Origin: Spodoptera frugiperda | Taxonomy: Eukaryota > Arthropoda > Insecta > Lepidoptera > Noctuidae | Length of the DNA stretch: 64,000 nucleotides | Reading direction: 5' to 3' | Assembly: GCF_023101765.2 (NCBI RefSeq) | Contig: NC_064215.1 | Location: 3,906,001 to 3,970,000, forward strand | In this document: positions 11,572 through 24,800 of the stretch, piece by piece | How the letters are laid out: every line of letters starts with the position of its first letter | How positions within the stretch are numbered: the stretch's first letter is position 1 | Notes under the pieces: model-generated | Database searches by the model: none | What the model was told of the DNA's origin: nothing | The model's input: only the letters and a program-made list of their open reading frames with translations | Program-made: the position numbers and the translations under genes

Positions 11572-12114
11572 AGTTTTATGTGAATTATCAGTCAGAAGTA
11601 ATAAATTAACAAAAACGCTATTGTATCGTACTTGTTTTGAAAAAATAATTAAAATACAGCCGACTGGCTGACGTGAAGCAACAAATTTTTTGCACAGACT
11701 ATACAATTTTTTTATGTTTTGTTGCGTTTGGAAACGTATCGATCGTCTCGGTACGCAGATATTCACGTTAGTCTAAATGATCTATATGCAAACAAATGTT
11801 GCAATATGCAAATAATTGTTCTACCGTATTTTCTTGTTTCACCATCTTTTAATGATTAATAAATACCAGCTCTAAGAATATTGTTACCTACGATTTAATG
11901 TAACAAGGTTTTAAAATTTTAAAGTAAAATCTTGACATTGGGGAACGCCATTTCATTTGCTGGAAATAAAGAAAAATAAAAACATTTTTGTTTATGGTAT
12001 TATTGTGACAGATTTCCGTTTCCATAGCGGCCAATTTGTAAACAATGATAGTAGTGCGCTAGTGCGCTCAATTAAATTATTTTAATAGTTTGCGATACAC
12101 AGTCTACAGACATA
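11572..12114. promoter_or_regulatory. Divergent promoter region between UBFD1 and FBF1
   Basis: 543 bases separate the start codons of UBFD1 (minus) and FBF1 (plus). The spacing suggests a compact bidirectional promoter. AT-rich; a short antisense ORF (11548-11766, minus) covers the UBFD1 first exon and is not credible as a gene. GTGCGC repeats at 12055-12068 (tagtgcgctagtgcgctc) lie about 50 bases before the FBF1 start. Confidence 0.55.
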
Positions 12115-15100
12115 ATGAGTTTTAACATCGATGATCTTTTGGCTGGAATTCTTAGTGATGGTAGCGACGATAGTTTTTTTGATGATGACGTATTAGGAAA
12201 GAAAAAGCCTGCAAGAAAAAAAAGCACACCAAACCTAGAAAAGAAGAGTACTTTGTTTGATTTAAAGGATACTGATAAGCCAAAACCTGTTGCCAGTACA
12301 CTAGATAAGAAAGACTCATTATTCGACATTGAATCTAAAAAATCACCTACACCTTTTAAGAGAACTGTGTCAAAGGAATCTATAAAATTTTCCCAATCAG
12401 AACCCAAAGTAAAGGCAGGACTCGACAAACTAGATACAAACAAGTCTCCAGCAAAGGCTAAAGTGAGTGCGAGTGCTGACAAACTCGATATACTCAATGA
12501 ACTGGGGGGAACAAGAAAAGAGTCAGGTAAATCTATAGAAAAGGGGAAGAGCTCACAATCCTTGCTAGATGATATACTGGGAGGCCCTTCAGTAAAATCT
12601 GGTGGTTCCACCCAGACATTACGGCCAGTCACGGCAGGGAAAAGTCAAGAATTTGATTTTGATTCAATTTTGGGAAAAAGTGAAGCTAAAACTTCAGTTT
12701 CTAGTAAAAGTTTGCCTCAGAAACCACCTGTTAAAGAGAACGTGAAAGAAGACAGAGAAGCTTCTGCAAAAAAATCAAAGTCTGCAGAAGACTGGCTGGG
12801 TATATTTCAAGATAAAGATGACGGTAACGACGATTTGGAAGATGAAGCGGGCATGCCTGCGTGGTTGGTGGGGGGTGACTCAAAGAAGAAAAAGTCTGAA
12901 GATAAAAAATCTACTAAATCTGAACCTGTTAAAGAAAAACCTAAGCCGACACCTCCGAAAGAAGAACGAATTGAACCAGATGAGCCACCTCCTGAGGTAA
13001 AAAAAGATAATGAAGTCGTGGAACCGTTGGTTAAATTCACTCCTCCTTCAGCTCCGAGTGTTCTTCAAGGGAGTACTGAGGACATTACGGCAGAAGGTGC
13101 TGCTCTGTACATGCAGCAACAAGAGTCCCAGATTATGGTGGCGCTGCAGTTAAAAGCCCAGGAAGAGAAACTAGCGGCTATGCAAAGTGAGATATTTGAA
13201 ATATTTTTTATATTATACAGCCTGGACTTTGTAATACATAGGGCGAAAAATTACATACTTCTACTATCCAGTCAGATATCAGTTCAATTTGATTTACTTC
13301 TATTCATAGACCTCTTAACTTTCATGTATACTCCAACGATACACAACTTATCCATTTCGTTTGTTAACGTGTCTTTACACAAAATAACCATTTTTAATTT
13401 TTCTCTCCTTCATATTGTTGCCAGTGCGTCAGAAAGAGAGCCAGCGAGTACAACGCGAGGCAGCGCTAGCACAACATGTGCAGCTGGACGCCATGTTGCG
13501 ACGACAGGCGGAGAACAGGCAACAGATGCAGTCCATCATAGCTGCTCATCAGGAGAGGATTACTCAGAGAATAAAGGTGGAATAATGACCATTTACTTAC
13601 TGAAAAACTTTTATTTACTTGATATTTAAGACATTATACATGGAGATAGGTACTCGCGACATTTACAACGTAACAGATTACCTACCTGGACTCCGGCTCA
13701 AAGCAGGAGAAGGAACGGGGTAGTTTTTAGTCGGTAAGAGTCTGACACTCCCTTCCGCCTCACCCAAGGCGGCAGAAGTCATTTTCACAATTTCGACCCT
13801 TAAAAAATAAATAAACTAGCGACAGCTTACAGTTTGAGCAGTAATCTAATAATTTTTAAATGCATATCCAATATGCCACTGTTATTTTTTCTCTCTAGGC
13901 ACTCTTAGGGTCAGAAAACACGGATAACGAGGATATCCCGAATTATTCAGAAGAATTCCATACGGCGGGAGATCACAAAGACCCACCACACTTGCGGGAG
14001 AAGAAACAGCTGCTACAATTAGTGCAGTCCCTACAGGAGAACCATGATAAGGAAATTGATCTTATGGAAACATCGTACAGGTATTTTTTTTTACCATCAT
14101 ATCAAAAACAAAGAAGCAGAAAATCCCTTAAGTCTTTGACTGCCAATAGAAAACTGTTGAAGGCAAATCCTCCGCTAACGTCGGTCACCGGTGACCACCA
14201 AGGCGTTCAATGTGTTAAGAAGTAATATTTTACTTAGGCATAGGCACACTTACTTTTTGCAGTAATATTCTTCATTGAACTTTGAGAGATGGTATCTACT
14301 TAGCCCGATATCATAAGCATAAACGATTCAGTCATTAATATCACTTTTGAACAGTCGATCTTGTAATTTTTGTACTTCACACACTACAAAACTTTGTACA
14401 CAGGAGACAGCTAGCATTTTTAGAGGTATCATTGAACCAATGTGAAGAGAGAATGAAAGAGGAAAGTGATAAATTGGTGAAATATTATTCGGAGAAGATA
14501 AATTGGTTAGAGGAACATCACCATCTGTATAAGAAGTTGACTGACGAAAACTTGACTGATTTAACGGAACGGCATAAGACGGAGAATGAAATGCTTAGAC
14601 AGCAGCATTTGGAGAATGTGAAGGTGTTGCAGGAACACCATGCTGCGCTCATGGAGAATGTTAAGTGAGTGAATATGAAACAGATAAAAATAAATTCCAA
14701 AATATTTTGTCCAAATTAGGTCGTCTTACACGACCTGTAAGAGTGAGTATAAGCTACAACATTTACTTGTAACAGAACTACGAGCCGCCCTATGATATGT
14801 TCTAGTGTATCATACTTTTAGGTTTACCTTACCAAAATGATTTGGAAACTGAGAGTTTGCCTGTATTATACCATTCGTAAGAACGTTATATTACACAAAA
14901 ATACTCCAGAAAATGTTGTAGTCTATACTCACCTTAAGACAATTTCGTTTCAAATCAGTCTCTAAATGAATTGCTTTTCAACATATCAAATTCAATTTCA
15001 GAACGGCAGTAAAACAGGAACAAGTCTTGATTCAGGATTCGGTCACCTTTTCCTCCGATCTAAAAGAACTGGTGGCAGATGTAAGAGAAAATAAAGTATT

Positions 15101-17463
15101 TTGTAAAGAACTTTTAGACAAAGTGCAATCTTTGTCGGAAAATACTGAACGCAAATATGAGGACAGTTTGCAAGTAAGAGAAACACACATAAATGGTAAG
15201 TTGTCTATCGCCCGAATACTGAAATGCTACTTAATTTTAAGTTGTACTGAAATATCATGCTATCTCTGTCTTTTATAAAGGATTTATAGTGACAGAACTC
15301 TTGTTGAGAGCTTTTTAAAATTGAGTGGCTTTTCAGAATTTGACCATATGTGGTATAGAGTTTATTTTGCTTGTGAATGCTGTTACATGTTTGATTGTGG
15401 TATTATTTTCAGAGATGCTACAACAGTTAAAAAATGAACGCGAAACTATAGATGCAGAGAAAACTGAAAACAGGGAAGCTATTAAAATGCTCGAGGCGAG
15501 GCTGAAGCAAATGACTTCGGTAAAATTTGTATTAATTTATTATTGATATCTACCACTCACAATTTTAGTAGTGCCTCCGTTTAATTTACATGCTATCTTA
15601 TTTTTAAAGATGTTAGAAGAAGAAACAGCTGCTTTGAAACAGAAGAAGATGGAGTTTGAATTTGAAAAAGCAACGTTCAATAAGCAGACTGAGTTCGCTA
15701 AGAATATTCTTAAGAAACAAGATGAAGAAATGAAGGTATATTAAATATAAAAACTTTCTATGAAAACGAAAAAGGTAACTATACACTTTGAGAATGATTT
15801 ACAAAGACTTGTTGTACAGATGCTGAGAGAAGACATCCAAAAAGAATATCAAGAGAAAATAACGAAAATAGACGAAGAGAAAGCCAAAGCAGTGAAGGAC
15901 AGCGCGGCATTAGCCAGAGAAAAGTCAACAATACAAAATTTAAAGCAAGAACTTGAAGTACGTTCTAATTTGAATCTTAAATTAAATAACTTAGCTTTGA
16001 GTTTCCAGCACCAAATATTAAAAGGAATGGTGACAAGATACAATGGAACGTTTTGTTTCAGAAATTGAAAGCTGAACTTCAGGCTCAGTTAGAAGATGTA
16101 TCTGAAGAGAGGTCTAAACTGAATGTAGAGAAACAACAGTTACATATGGAGGAACAACGAGTTATGGCTAAGTAAGTAAATTTTAGTTTTAAAGGAGGAT
16201 GCCAGAGTTATATCATTGGATAGGTTATTTTCAGCTGAATAAAAGTTACTATGGCGCCAATTTCCAAATCTTAGTCCGCTTAGAATTATTCTTTATTAAA
16301 CATGGTAGTTTTCATCATTAGCCAAGTAATGCTATTTTTACGTCATAATTGCATTTGTGCTTTATACTGCATATTTTAAATCATCTCCAGTTGTAAAAAA
16401 ATAATAACCATTTCAGAAGTCGAGATTTAGATCTACTAGCAAAGTCGGCAATGGAGAAACAGACGCACGCTGACAAAAAATATTCAGAAGCGGAGTTTGT
16501 TCAGCGCAAGTATGAGGAAAGGATCAGAAGGATCCAAGAACACGTGGTTTCTCTGAACTCCAGAGAAAAGCATGTCGCTAGAGAAAAGGTTGCCTTGTCA
16601 AGAGAGAGGTTACAACTTCATAATGAAAGAAAACAAATCGAGAGTAGGCAGCAATGCTCTTTATGCAAGTCTTCGCAAAACTTCCCTCCATACTACGAAG
16701 CAAGCTACGTCTTACCTGACTCTTTCATGGATATCCCAGTTACTAAGGATTTGAGGAGTTCCAATACAACTAATGCCATGAATGCTATAGAAGAAGAAAT
16801 GTCTCATTTGATGGGGAGAAATTTGAACTTGAGACACAGTGTTGGCATAGGAGATCTACGTCATCATGTTGAGGAAATACACCAGGGTGGTGATAGACAG
16901 ACGAAGACATTACAGTCTGATAATATGCAAGTAGATCAGGGACCGTTTAAAGTAAGTATTCTCATACTGTTTGAATATTATTAGCCAACAGCAAAAAAAG
17001 GTCCTAAGATACTACCTTGTGACTCTTTTAGATGTGTATTTGGGAGAGCCATGTTTCGGCACGAATTGGCCGTTGTGAAACAACGCTTGCTTTGTGTTTC
17101 GTTGTGTGAGTGAGGTTACCGGAGGCCCAATTCCCAATCTTCCCAATCCCCAATCTTCCCAATCCCCGATTCCCTAACAACCCTTAGATTCCTAACCCCC
17201 AAAAGGCCGGCGACGCACTTGTAACGCCTCTGGTGTTTTGAGTGTCCATGGGCGGCGACGATGGCTTACCATCAGGTGATACGTCGGCTCGTTTCCATAA
17301 AATAAATGTCGTTCATAATTGTAATTTACTCTCATTTAAGGATTACATGGATCCAAAGTTCATGATGCTTCGTCTAGATGTTCAAAAAGTATTGAGTAAT
17401 TTAGACCAAAACAAAAAGGAAGATGGAAATTTCGCAGTCGAAGATGAAATTGAAGAAGAATGA
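12115..17463 (+). CDS. FBF1: Fas-binding factor 1 homolog (centriole transition-fibre protein)
   Basis: FBF1 sits on the transition fibres that anchor the mother centriole to the membrane and gate entry to the cilium. Eleven plus-strand exons join in frame to 999 residues: 12115-13186, 13425-13576, 13899-14080, 14404-14664, 15002-15195, 15413-15519, 15610-15735, 15820-15957, 16062-16171, 16417-16951, 17341-17463 (stop TGA). The N-terminal third is Lys/Ser-rich and disordered and contains short DDIL-type motifs (IDDLLAGILSD, LLDDILGG, FDSILGK) and the family hallmark AEDWLGIFQDKD followed by MPAWLVGG. From about residue 330 (ALYMQQQESQIMVALQLKAQ) to about 860 it is almost continuous coiled coil, as in vertebrate FBF1. 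A CSLCKSSQ patch lies in the tenth exon. Moths have cilia mainly in sperm and sensory neurons, so expression there is expected. Intron 1 (238 bases) has no in-frame stop. Confidence 0.93.
13688..13790 (-). mobile_element. SINE-like repeat family A, in FBF1 intron 2
   Basis: Reverse-orientation copy of the family also seen at 44435, 49330, 50689, 51728, 52193, 54833 and 58588. Diagnostic parts: GGTAGTTTTTAGTCGGTAAG, GTCTGACACTCCCTTCCGCC, and a GGCTCAAAGCAGGAGAAGGA block. No coding content. Confidence 0.8.
17030..17310 (+). mobile_element. Short retroelement-like repeat family E, in the last FBF1 intron
   Basis: Carries GTGAAACAACGCTTGCTTTG, then CAATTCCC/CCAATC tandem steps, GGCCGGCGACGCACTTGTAA, and ends with GGCGGCGACGATGGCTTACC followed by ATCAGGTGATACGTCGGCTC. 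That last block recurs here at about 54280 (same strand) and near 50000 and 60800 (opposite strand). It is the familiar 3' part of a widespread moth non-LTR/SINE repeat. It ends only about 40 bases before the acceptor of the last FBF1 exon. Confidence 0.75.
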
Positions 17464-17498
17464 AACAACACACGTACCAAATGTAAGAGATGATGCAA

Positions 17499-17504
17499 AA
17501 TAAA
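17499..17504 (+). terminator. Polyadenylation signal of FBF1
   Basis: AATAAA 36 bases after the TGA stop codon at 17463. Confidence 0.6.
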
Positions 17505-17854
17505 AGACTGAATCTGTATTAATTGGTTTAATTTACTTTGATGACTGTTAAGGGACATCTTTTGTTATTATATTTATGAACAGTGTTATCAAAATGTACA
17601 CAAATTCCTATATAGCTACATGCTAACTTATCTATAAATATTTCATTGTAAAAATATAGGTACATGATCTTTTCTTACTAAATAATTATTGTTTTAGGTA
17701 CTAGGGTATGCAGTTACACGTAATATACAACTATGAATACAGTTTTCGTATTAAATGGCTCCAATTATTACAATACACTGCTTCGAAGTCACTTTCAATT
17801 AGATCAAGTTCTACGCTTTGTTGATGTTAAAATAAATATAACGTTATTTTTATA

Positions 17855-18062
17855 ATAACTATCGTGACACATACTAAATTAACTTAAAAAATCACGGTTT
17901 ACTCACGTATATTAATGGAGAAAAGCTCTATTAGTTTCGAGTCACAGAGGGACTCTTTATCATGAGCAGCGTGCGCAGACGCGGTGACGTCACGCAGCCT
18001 ACCTAGAGCTTTTCTCCATTAATGTACACGAGTAAACCGTGATTATTTTAGTTAATTTAATA
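17855..18062. mobile_element. MITE family F, full-length copy
   Basis: Terminal inverted repeats: TTAACTTAAAAAATCACGGT and TTTACTCACGTATATTAATG on the left mirror CATTAATGTACACGAGTAAA and CCGTGATTATTTTAGTTAAT on the right. Inner parts also pair (GGAGAAAAGCTC with GAGCTTTTCTCC). The core holds TTTCGAGTCACAGAGGGACT and AGCAGCGTGCGCAGACGCGG. Two further copies are at 59299 and 61280. No ORF. It lies in the likely nuf 3' UTR. Confidence 0.85.
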
Positions 18063-18767
18063 TACTGTTAATTGAAAGTGAATTCTGAGCACCCGTAAAT
18101 ATATCGCTTCTTAGTTCATACATTACTTATCCATATAACACATAATAATCTTTAATTCTACGCACCCAAGTATATCAATCGCACAGTCTTTCACAGAAAT
18201 TGCTTTAAGTAGTTATACATTAATATCTTTATGGACGGCCTGGCCTTGTCGTTAAAGTATAATTTCATTATTTTCCTCTACTTTGCACAGATCTAATGTA
18301 ACATAAAATACACCCAAATAAATTATACATCACTTATTATTAACTGACAACTGCATTCGAAGCAAACGTCTGAGATAATAACAAGGAACAATATCTTCAC
18401 TAAACCTTTAAAAATGCTTAACGTAGTTCTATACACAATATTTACAACTTATATGTATAATCATTATATTGACACCTTTCTATACGACCTAGATATAAAG
18501 GATCCGCTATATAAAAGGAATTCCGTTTATAAAAGTATTATTAAATCTAATTTCCAAGAAGACTATTCGGCTTTCCAAAGGAAGCCATTTACATATATAA
18601 TAATTTTGATGATTATCTTTCTTATCACAGTATTCAATATCAATCTACATCAAACCAATATAATTTCAAACGTTGATAATGATACAAATAAATTGTTAAA
18701 ACATGTCCAAATAAATTGATTACCGATTGGAAATAACAAAGAATAATAATGTCGTTATAGTTATATG

Positions 18768-21700
18768 TTATGATCTGGTGTCGCCCGGGGCTTTCTGGTA
18801 TTTGACTTCGAGTAACTGTGGGTAGTTCTCCACGATGGATAGGAGTATCCCGTCGATGTAGTTCCTCAGTTGAACGTTCACGTCTTGCTGTTCCTTTAAA
18901 GCTTTCTGCAACTGTAAAAACAAATTTTGCTTAACATGGTATCCAGACTTAAATAATGGAATATTCACACACAAGCATGTGGTCTAAGGAACTGGTGCGC
19001 ATGCAATGTTACCATTGATTAATGGAAGTGTGAGGGCAAGCATTCATATAATAAAGTATGAAAAAGGTACAATCAGTCCCAAACAGTATATAGTAATATT
19101 GTTACGAAGCATGCAAGTTAGCGTTATCTAAAGGTACAATACATGCACAGTTAGTAAAAGTTTCGTACCTTTTCCATCTCTATGCTGAGATCAGATTGTG
19201 TATCGTTACCATCGAGCTGCAAAAATGCATACATGACATATAGGCAATTGTTCCGCAAACGAGTCAGTCAGGCTTCGTATGTAAGCAAAGCATCGCACAA
19301 TATCTGATTGTGAATGTTATGGAGCCATGTTAAATGGCGGTATCTTATGTGATTTGCGGCGTTTATAATGAACAAAGTGTAGGTAATTTAGGTAAGCCGA
19401 AAGCACAAAGATATGGGTTTATATTGGCCAATTAATCAACAGATTATCTGAGGAAATAATCAATTCAGTTTTAATTTGTTGGTGAATAAAATCACCTATT
19501 ACTGACATTCAATTAAATGCAATTTTAGAAGAGTCAGAATTCTTCTGCAAAATGCAGTAGCAATGTAAAGAAGAATATATAAAACTTTCAAAGTAAAGCA
19601 TGCCATGATAACATCGAAAAATGTAAACTTGCTATGTTGCTTGGCATAGGCAAATTAATATTTTAAAATATCTTAATTTCCTTCTACATTTCGGCAATAA
19701 ACAAATTGAAATATGCGAATTTCGACCATTCGACATACGTAATTTTATATATGAAACCCAGAAAGCACGTTCCATGGGTACAAAGTGAATCAAGGCCCAA
19801 GAGTCTCGATATTGATAACGATCAAATTCGGTCGCTAAGCCATGAATTCCTTTAATAAATTAACACTTCATAAAGTAATGGCTAACTTAGCGACCCAATT
19901 TTAGCGTCACATTGTCGAGACTTCCTGCTCTCTTGTTTTTAATCTATCCTCAGCATTTATTTATTTATGCATGAAGCGATGAACACATGTAATAAAGTAG
20001 TTAGAATGAGTGTAATACGTTACCTCATCGTCACTCATCTGTGACAGTTCGTGTGCGAGGGAGTTGGTGCCCACGAGAGGGCCGCTCACTCCGTCCAGCA
20101 AACTGCGACCCTCCTCCACGCCGCGCGTCAAGATTTGCGCTTGTAACTCTTCTTGAGCTTCCGATAGAGCTGAAAGAAGAAAGGTGATATGAAGATAGAC
20201 CATTGGCTAAGAACATAGATTAAAACACAGTTTTCTTTTAAGATTTTTGAGATACTAGATTCGTAAATGGAAATCTTACTTCTAAAAAGCAAGAAGTAGA
20301 AATAAAATTAGTCACAGATGTTAGGAGAGAAGATGTACTATATATAAAAGTAAGTGAGAACATCATAATCATTATGAGCCTGTTCTCGTCCAACAAAGTC
20401 CAAAGTGAGGACAGATGACAAAAATTACAAAACAAAAATATTTGAGAAAACGATGACCTAATTTTTTGTCTGGAATCCGTCTAGACTTAGTATTTATCCC
20501 CCGGAACGTACACTACACTTGTTATATAGTACACAGTTCAATGTATCCATTAGTTCTATTTAAAATTGTTTTAAAATTAGCAGCAAAAATATCAACAACA
20601 CTAACGTATTATTTTAGAATTACTTGACTGTCTGGGACACGTGGGTTGGCACGCTGTTTCAATTATTGGCAAACAATTATCTATTACAATAGGTCCCTTG
20701 TTTATTATCTTACTCAAGTACCTTACTAGATTCTATCGAGTGTCAGTACTTCTTTAGGCTTTCTGTGACTAACTAATAATATACGTCTTTAGGGAGTTAA
20801 AGAATCTTTAGTAGTTAAAAATATATAAATAGTTAAAATACCTCTGTAGATTTACTATCATTTATTAAAAATATCTGATTGTTCGCTTTATATGTTATGT
20901 TTTAAGATTAGGTATCTATCTACCTGGTATCTATACTGTACCCAAATCAGATTTTATTCTTTATTTTAAAGGTCGATACAGAAAAATCATCGTCGTTTCC
21001 ATTTTTATTCACTTTTCCATTTGCTCGTTATCGATTCGATTTCTAAGTGAGAAATCCATTCAGTGTTCTTGGCAGTCGTTCTTATGACGTTATTCTATTA
21101 TTAATTCCCAGAAGGAAGGTGCTACGTAACATTTCCGACATATTTGTTGTACCAACTTGTGAAGCAATTCAGCTTCCGTCTTTTATTTGCTGAACCGTCG
21201 CTTGTTACAAATGTAGGCAATGAATGCCTTTTATTGTTTATTCTTATACACTAGAAACTAGGGTCACGATTAGAACCTAGATTGTTTCAGTGACAATAAG
21301 AACATGTTGGCTCTTATAAAGTAAACTTTGCCTTCGACATTTTCCTTACTTCATGTAAATCTATACTTAATATTATAAAGCTGAATAGTTTGTTTGTTTG
21401 AACGCGCTAATCTCCGGAACTACTGGTCCGAATTGAATAATTCTTTTTGTGTTGCATAGTGCATTTATCGAGGAAGGCTATAGGCTATAAAACATCACGC
21501 TATGACCAATAGGAGCCGAGCAGAGCGGGTGAAACCGCGCGGAAGTAGCTAGTAATTGATATAGGTACTTACATTTATTTTGTGTCCGAAGCAGCGTCAG
21601 TTCCTTCCTGAGCTCGTCGAGGCGAGGGTCGGGTGGCGGTGGGGGGGCGTCCCTCAGCCTCTGCAGCTCCTGCCTGGCGGTGGCCAGCAGACTGTTGGCC

Positions 21701-21855
21701 GTGGCAGCCGCATCTCGTTCCCTTCGCTCAGCCTCGCGAGCACTGCTCAGAGCTGCTGATAGCTCGGCCACTTGTTCCTGAGCCTCGCGGTGCGCCCGCG
21801 CCGCAGCTTCCGCGTTCGCTCTCAATGTTTCTGCTACTCCACGGAGTCGTCCCAC
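18768..21855 (-). CDS. nuf: nuf 3' exon cluster: end of coiled coil and Rab11-binding domain
   Basis: Four exons. 21855-21573 (VGRLRGVAETLRAN...TQNK) is an Ala/Arg/Glu-rich coiled coil with a PPPPPDP spacer. 20169-20024 gives SLSEAQEELQAQILTRGVEE and ends ELSQMSDDE. 19216-19169 is a 16-codon exon (LDGNDTQSDLSIEMEK). 18911-18768 holds the Rab11-binding domain: NVQLRNYIDGILLSIVENYP then QLLEVK, stop TAA. The YID and the acidic/aliphatic spacing match FIP3/FIP4. The small 48-base exon is a multiple of three and could be skipped without a frameshift. Intron 20170-21572 holds a Helitron-like element at 21360. Confidence 0.92.
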
Positions 21856-24800
21856 CTAGAATATAAGTTAAACGTGATTAATCATCGTTTTAGATGATTG
21901 TTGGAGACCAGGAAGGGTAAAAGGCATTATTCATTGATTCAGTGAAAAATGAATTTCATATTTGTTTTGTTATTCTATAATATAAAATTATTAAGTCAAG
22001 TTTTCCTTCCTGACGCTATAACTACAGAACGCACGATCTACGATTTTACATTCTTTGGAAAGGTCTCGGGCTCCGCAAGGGTTATAGCAAAGAACATTCA
22101 GGAAAAAATCAAAAGAAAAAAAGGAAAACATGGAATATCAATGGTAGTGAAACGAGGTTCGCCGGGTTTGTTAGTGTACCTATTTATAAATGTTGCTTGA
22201 ATGTGATATACAATAAAGAATATTTGTATTATACTAGTACCTATATAACAATATATGTTATCAAAGATGCATAAAAGTAAATCGTAATCTGTAAATCTGA
22301 CCTTTGCTACACCTATTGCAACATTCATAAATGGTGCGTAGATATGGAATATCGGCTTATCTTTGGATCAATCATAAATATTGAAAACGAGATGAATGTT
22401 TACCTATTGTGCGACTTGGCCTAGATTTCATTCAAGAGTTGATTGGTATTTGATTTGATCTGAAACTTTACAGCTATTTTAAGAAATAGTTTACTTCTTA
22501 TCAAAAGCTTAGTAGGCTACGTTATATTGAAGACGCCTACAAAAGAAAAATACCTACTTATAATAATTATTACTGATGATCATATTTACCCCAATTATAT
22601 CAACCATTTTTTTTTCATTATTTTGGCCGCTATCTCGCCTGATGGTCAGTGATTATGCGGCTTACGAAAGAGCATGTCTACCCATAAGCAACCTATTCAC
22701 TCGGGCCTTGAAGACACCCAGGTTATACCTATCAGGAAACATGCTACGTGCGGGTGGGTGGGATGTGGGTGGGATATCTACCATGAAGCGGTGGTGCTTC
22801 GCCGATTGTCTTGTGGTTTGATGATGGAAAGGACTAGGGGAATCAAGTTGTGCAATTCCACATGCATCTCCAATGGCTCGTTTGCTACTCATCCGATAGT
22901 TATCTATCTATAATAGTCTCTAAATCCCTTACCTCTTGTTTAAGTTCGGAAGCCTCGGCTTCAGCAGCGCTCAGCCTGTCAGTGATGGCAGCCAGCTGTG
23001 TGTCGCGGTCTCGCTCCACACGAGAAATAGCTTCACGGCTGCGACGTTTCTCTTCCGCTATACTCTCTTCACATCGGCATTCAATCTGTGCATTATCAAC
23101 ATTTTTATTAATGTAAGTTTTTAAACTGACATGGTCAATAACACTAACATTAGAACTTAAGACGGGATATTTACAGTTCATCCGTGATCATGGCGCTTGC
23201 AACAGGGCCGAAATATCGGAAACTCATAGACTTTAATAATAATAAATAATTTCCATAATAGTTAAAATGGCTAATTAGATAGTTAAAAGACTTGAAACTC
23301 GGTAACATGGAAGGCTGTAAAAGGAATCTATATCTATGAAGTGTTTTGAAGGATGTACTCGAAAATTCAAGGTGAAGAGCCCTTGTGGAAGAGTCTCAAG
23401 GGAAATTATTGATAGATATAATGTTATGTAAAACATTGTCTTACTTCAAGTAGATAACGATACATTATAGTGATTTATAAATTAAAACAGAGATGATAAC
23501 AATACATGAAGATTAGAAGATTTTATCATTAGAACTTGGTAAATATTCCGAATTTAAGTTCTAATGATATAACTAGTGAACATGTCCGTTTAAATACTTA
23601 TATTTAGAAGATTTTGTTGGGATTCCAACACTTACCTCTCGTATCTGTTCATCAAGCATGTGTACCCTGGCTTGCAGCACTGCGTTGTCAGCCTTTGCCC
23701 TCGCGTAGCGCTCGTCAGCCGTACTCTGAGTGTCAGCTAGAGATGTCACTTGCTGCTGAAGTAACTGCACCTGTCGAAGACGAAATACATTATTGTAATT
23801 TTGTTTATTATGAAGAAATATTTGGTTACCATCTAGTAAAAATGACCAATCTATTATAGAAAATAAGTCAGGTTTTCCTTCCGATTTCCATGGTTTTGCA
23901 TTCGTTGGAAAGGTCTCGGGCTCTGTGAGGTTTATAGCAAGAAAATTCAAATAATTTTCAAGATAAGATCAGGAAAACAGGTAAAATTATTGGTGGCGAA
24001 ACGGAGTTCGCCGAGTTTGCTAGTCAAATATAATAGACGTTGTGGCTTTTACAGAAGAAGTCAACTATTTGATTGAAGAAAATTTAAAACGGAGAGAAGT
24101 GAAAGAAGGATACGCCACGCCCTTCCGTGTGTTGACCACGACTGATAATAATGGTATTCAAATAATAATTACCACACTCTTGAAAACAGCAGACGATAAA
24201 AATCCTTTTTAGGGTGATACACAGCCATGAAAGAAAGGTGTGTTTGAGCTACAAATATTTATTTTCCGTCTATCGTCAGATAATAATAAGCAAACACAGA
24301 ATGGCTCGATATTGAGCGATAACGACCAGCAGTAAGCGTTTACTATAGTACACTATACGCACTAGTGAACACCAAAGTTACCATTACAAGTTACAGACGC
24401 ATTTGAAATTGCGACCGTCGAATACAAATCGATTAGGATCTCTGGAGATTCATTGTGGTTCACAATTGTTATGTAAGCCAGTTCTGGTATTCGCATAGCT
24501 AACTATTATTGCGTGCAAACTGACCACGATTAAAATAACTGGAATACCGCTCTAATCTCACTGTTAGATGTTAAATTAAAAACTTTCGCGTGACCCATAA
24601 TGTGCTCTTTATAAACGATTAGTTTTTATTGTCGTAATTATGTGCATGTAGGGGACATGTATTCATCTGTTAAGTATTTATATTTTCTTCATTTTCCGCC
24701 GTGTTCTCAACATGTGGAATAAAGTAAGATAATATACCTTTGGTTTATTGATTCATTAGTCCCATCGCTGCCAAGTTTCACCAGGTGCTGGTAAACTATA

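Larger units (their letters stand above)
17464..18767. other. Convergent intergenic region between FBF1 and nuf, with 3' UTRs and a MITE
   Basis: FBF1 has AATAAA at 17499-17504, only 36 bases after its stop, so its 3' UTR is very short. The rest is likely the nuf 3' UTR and spacer, with a fold-back MITE at 17855-18062. An AT-rich plus-strand ORF (18414-18719, 101 residues, two hydrophobic stretches, two Lys/Asn-rich ones) matches nothing I know and is probably chance. Confidence 0.6.

Noticed and set aside
12072..12632. Minus-strand ORF of 186 codons across FBF1 exon 1
   Set aside because: Shadow of the Lys/Asp/Ser-rich FBF1 N-terminus; Phe/Leu/Ser-rich reading typical of the antisense of such sequence.
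18414..18719. 101-codon plus-strand ORF with two hydrophobic segments
   Set aside because: AT-rich codons, no homology recognised, and it lies in the likely nuf 3' UTR between convergent genes. Not enough to call a gene.
22576..22913. Overlapping ORFs of 76-81 codons on both strands
   Set aside because: They fall inside a GC-richer interspersed repeat, and none resembles a reverse transcriptase or other known domain.
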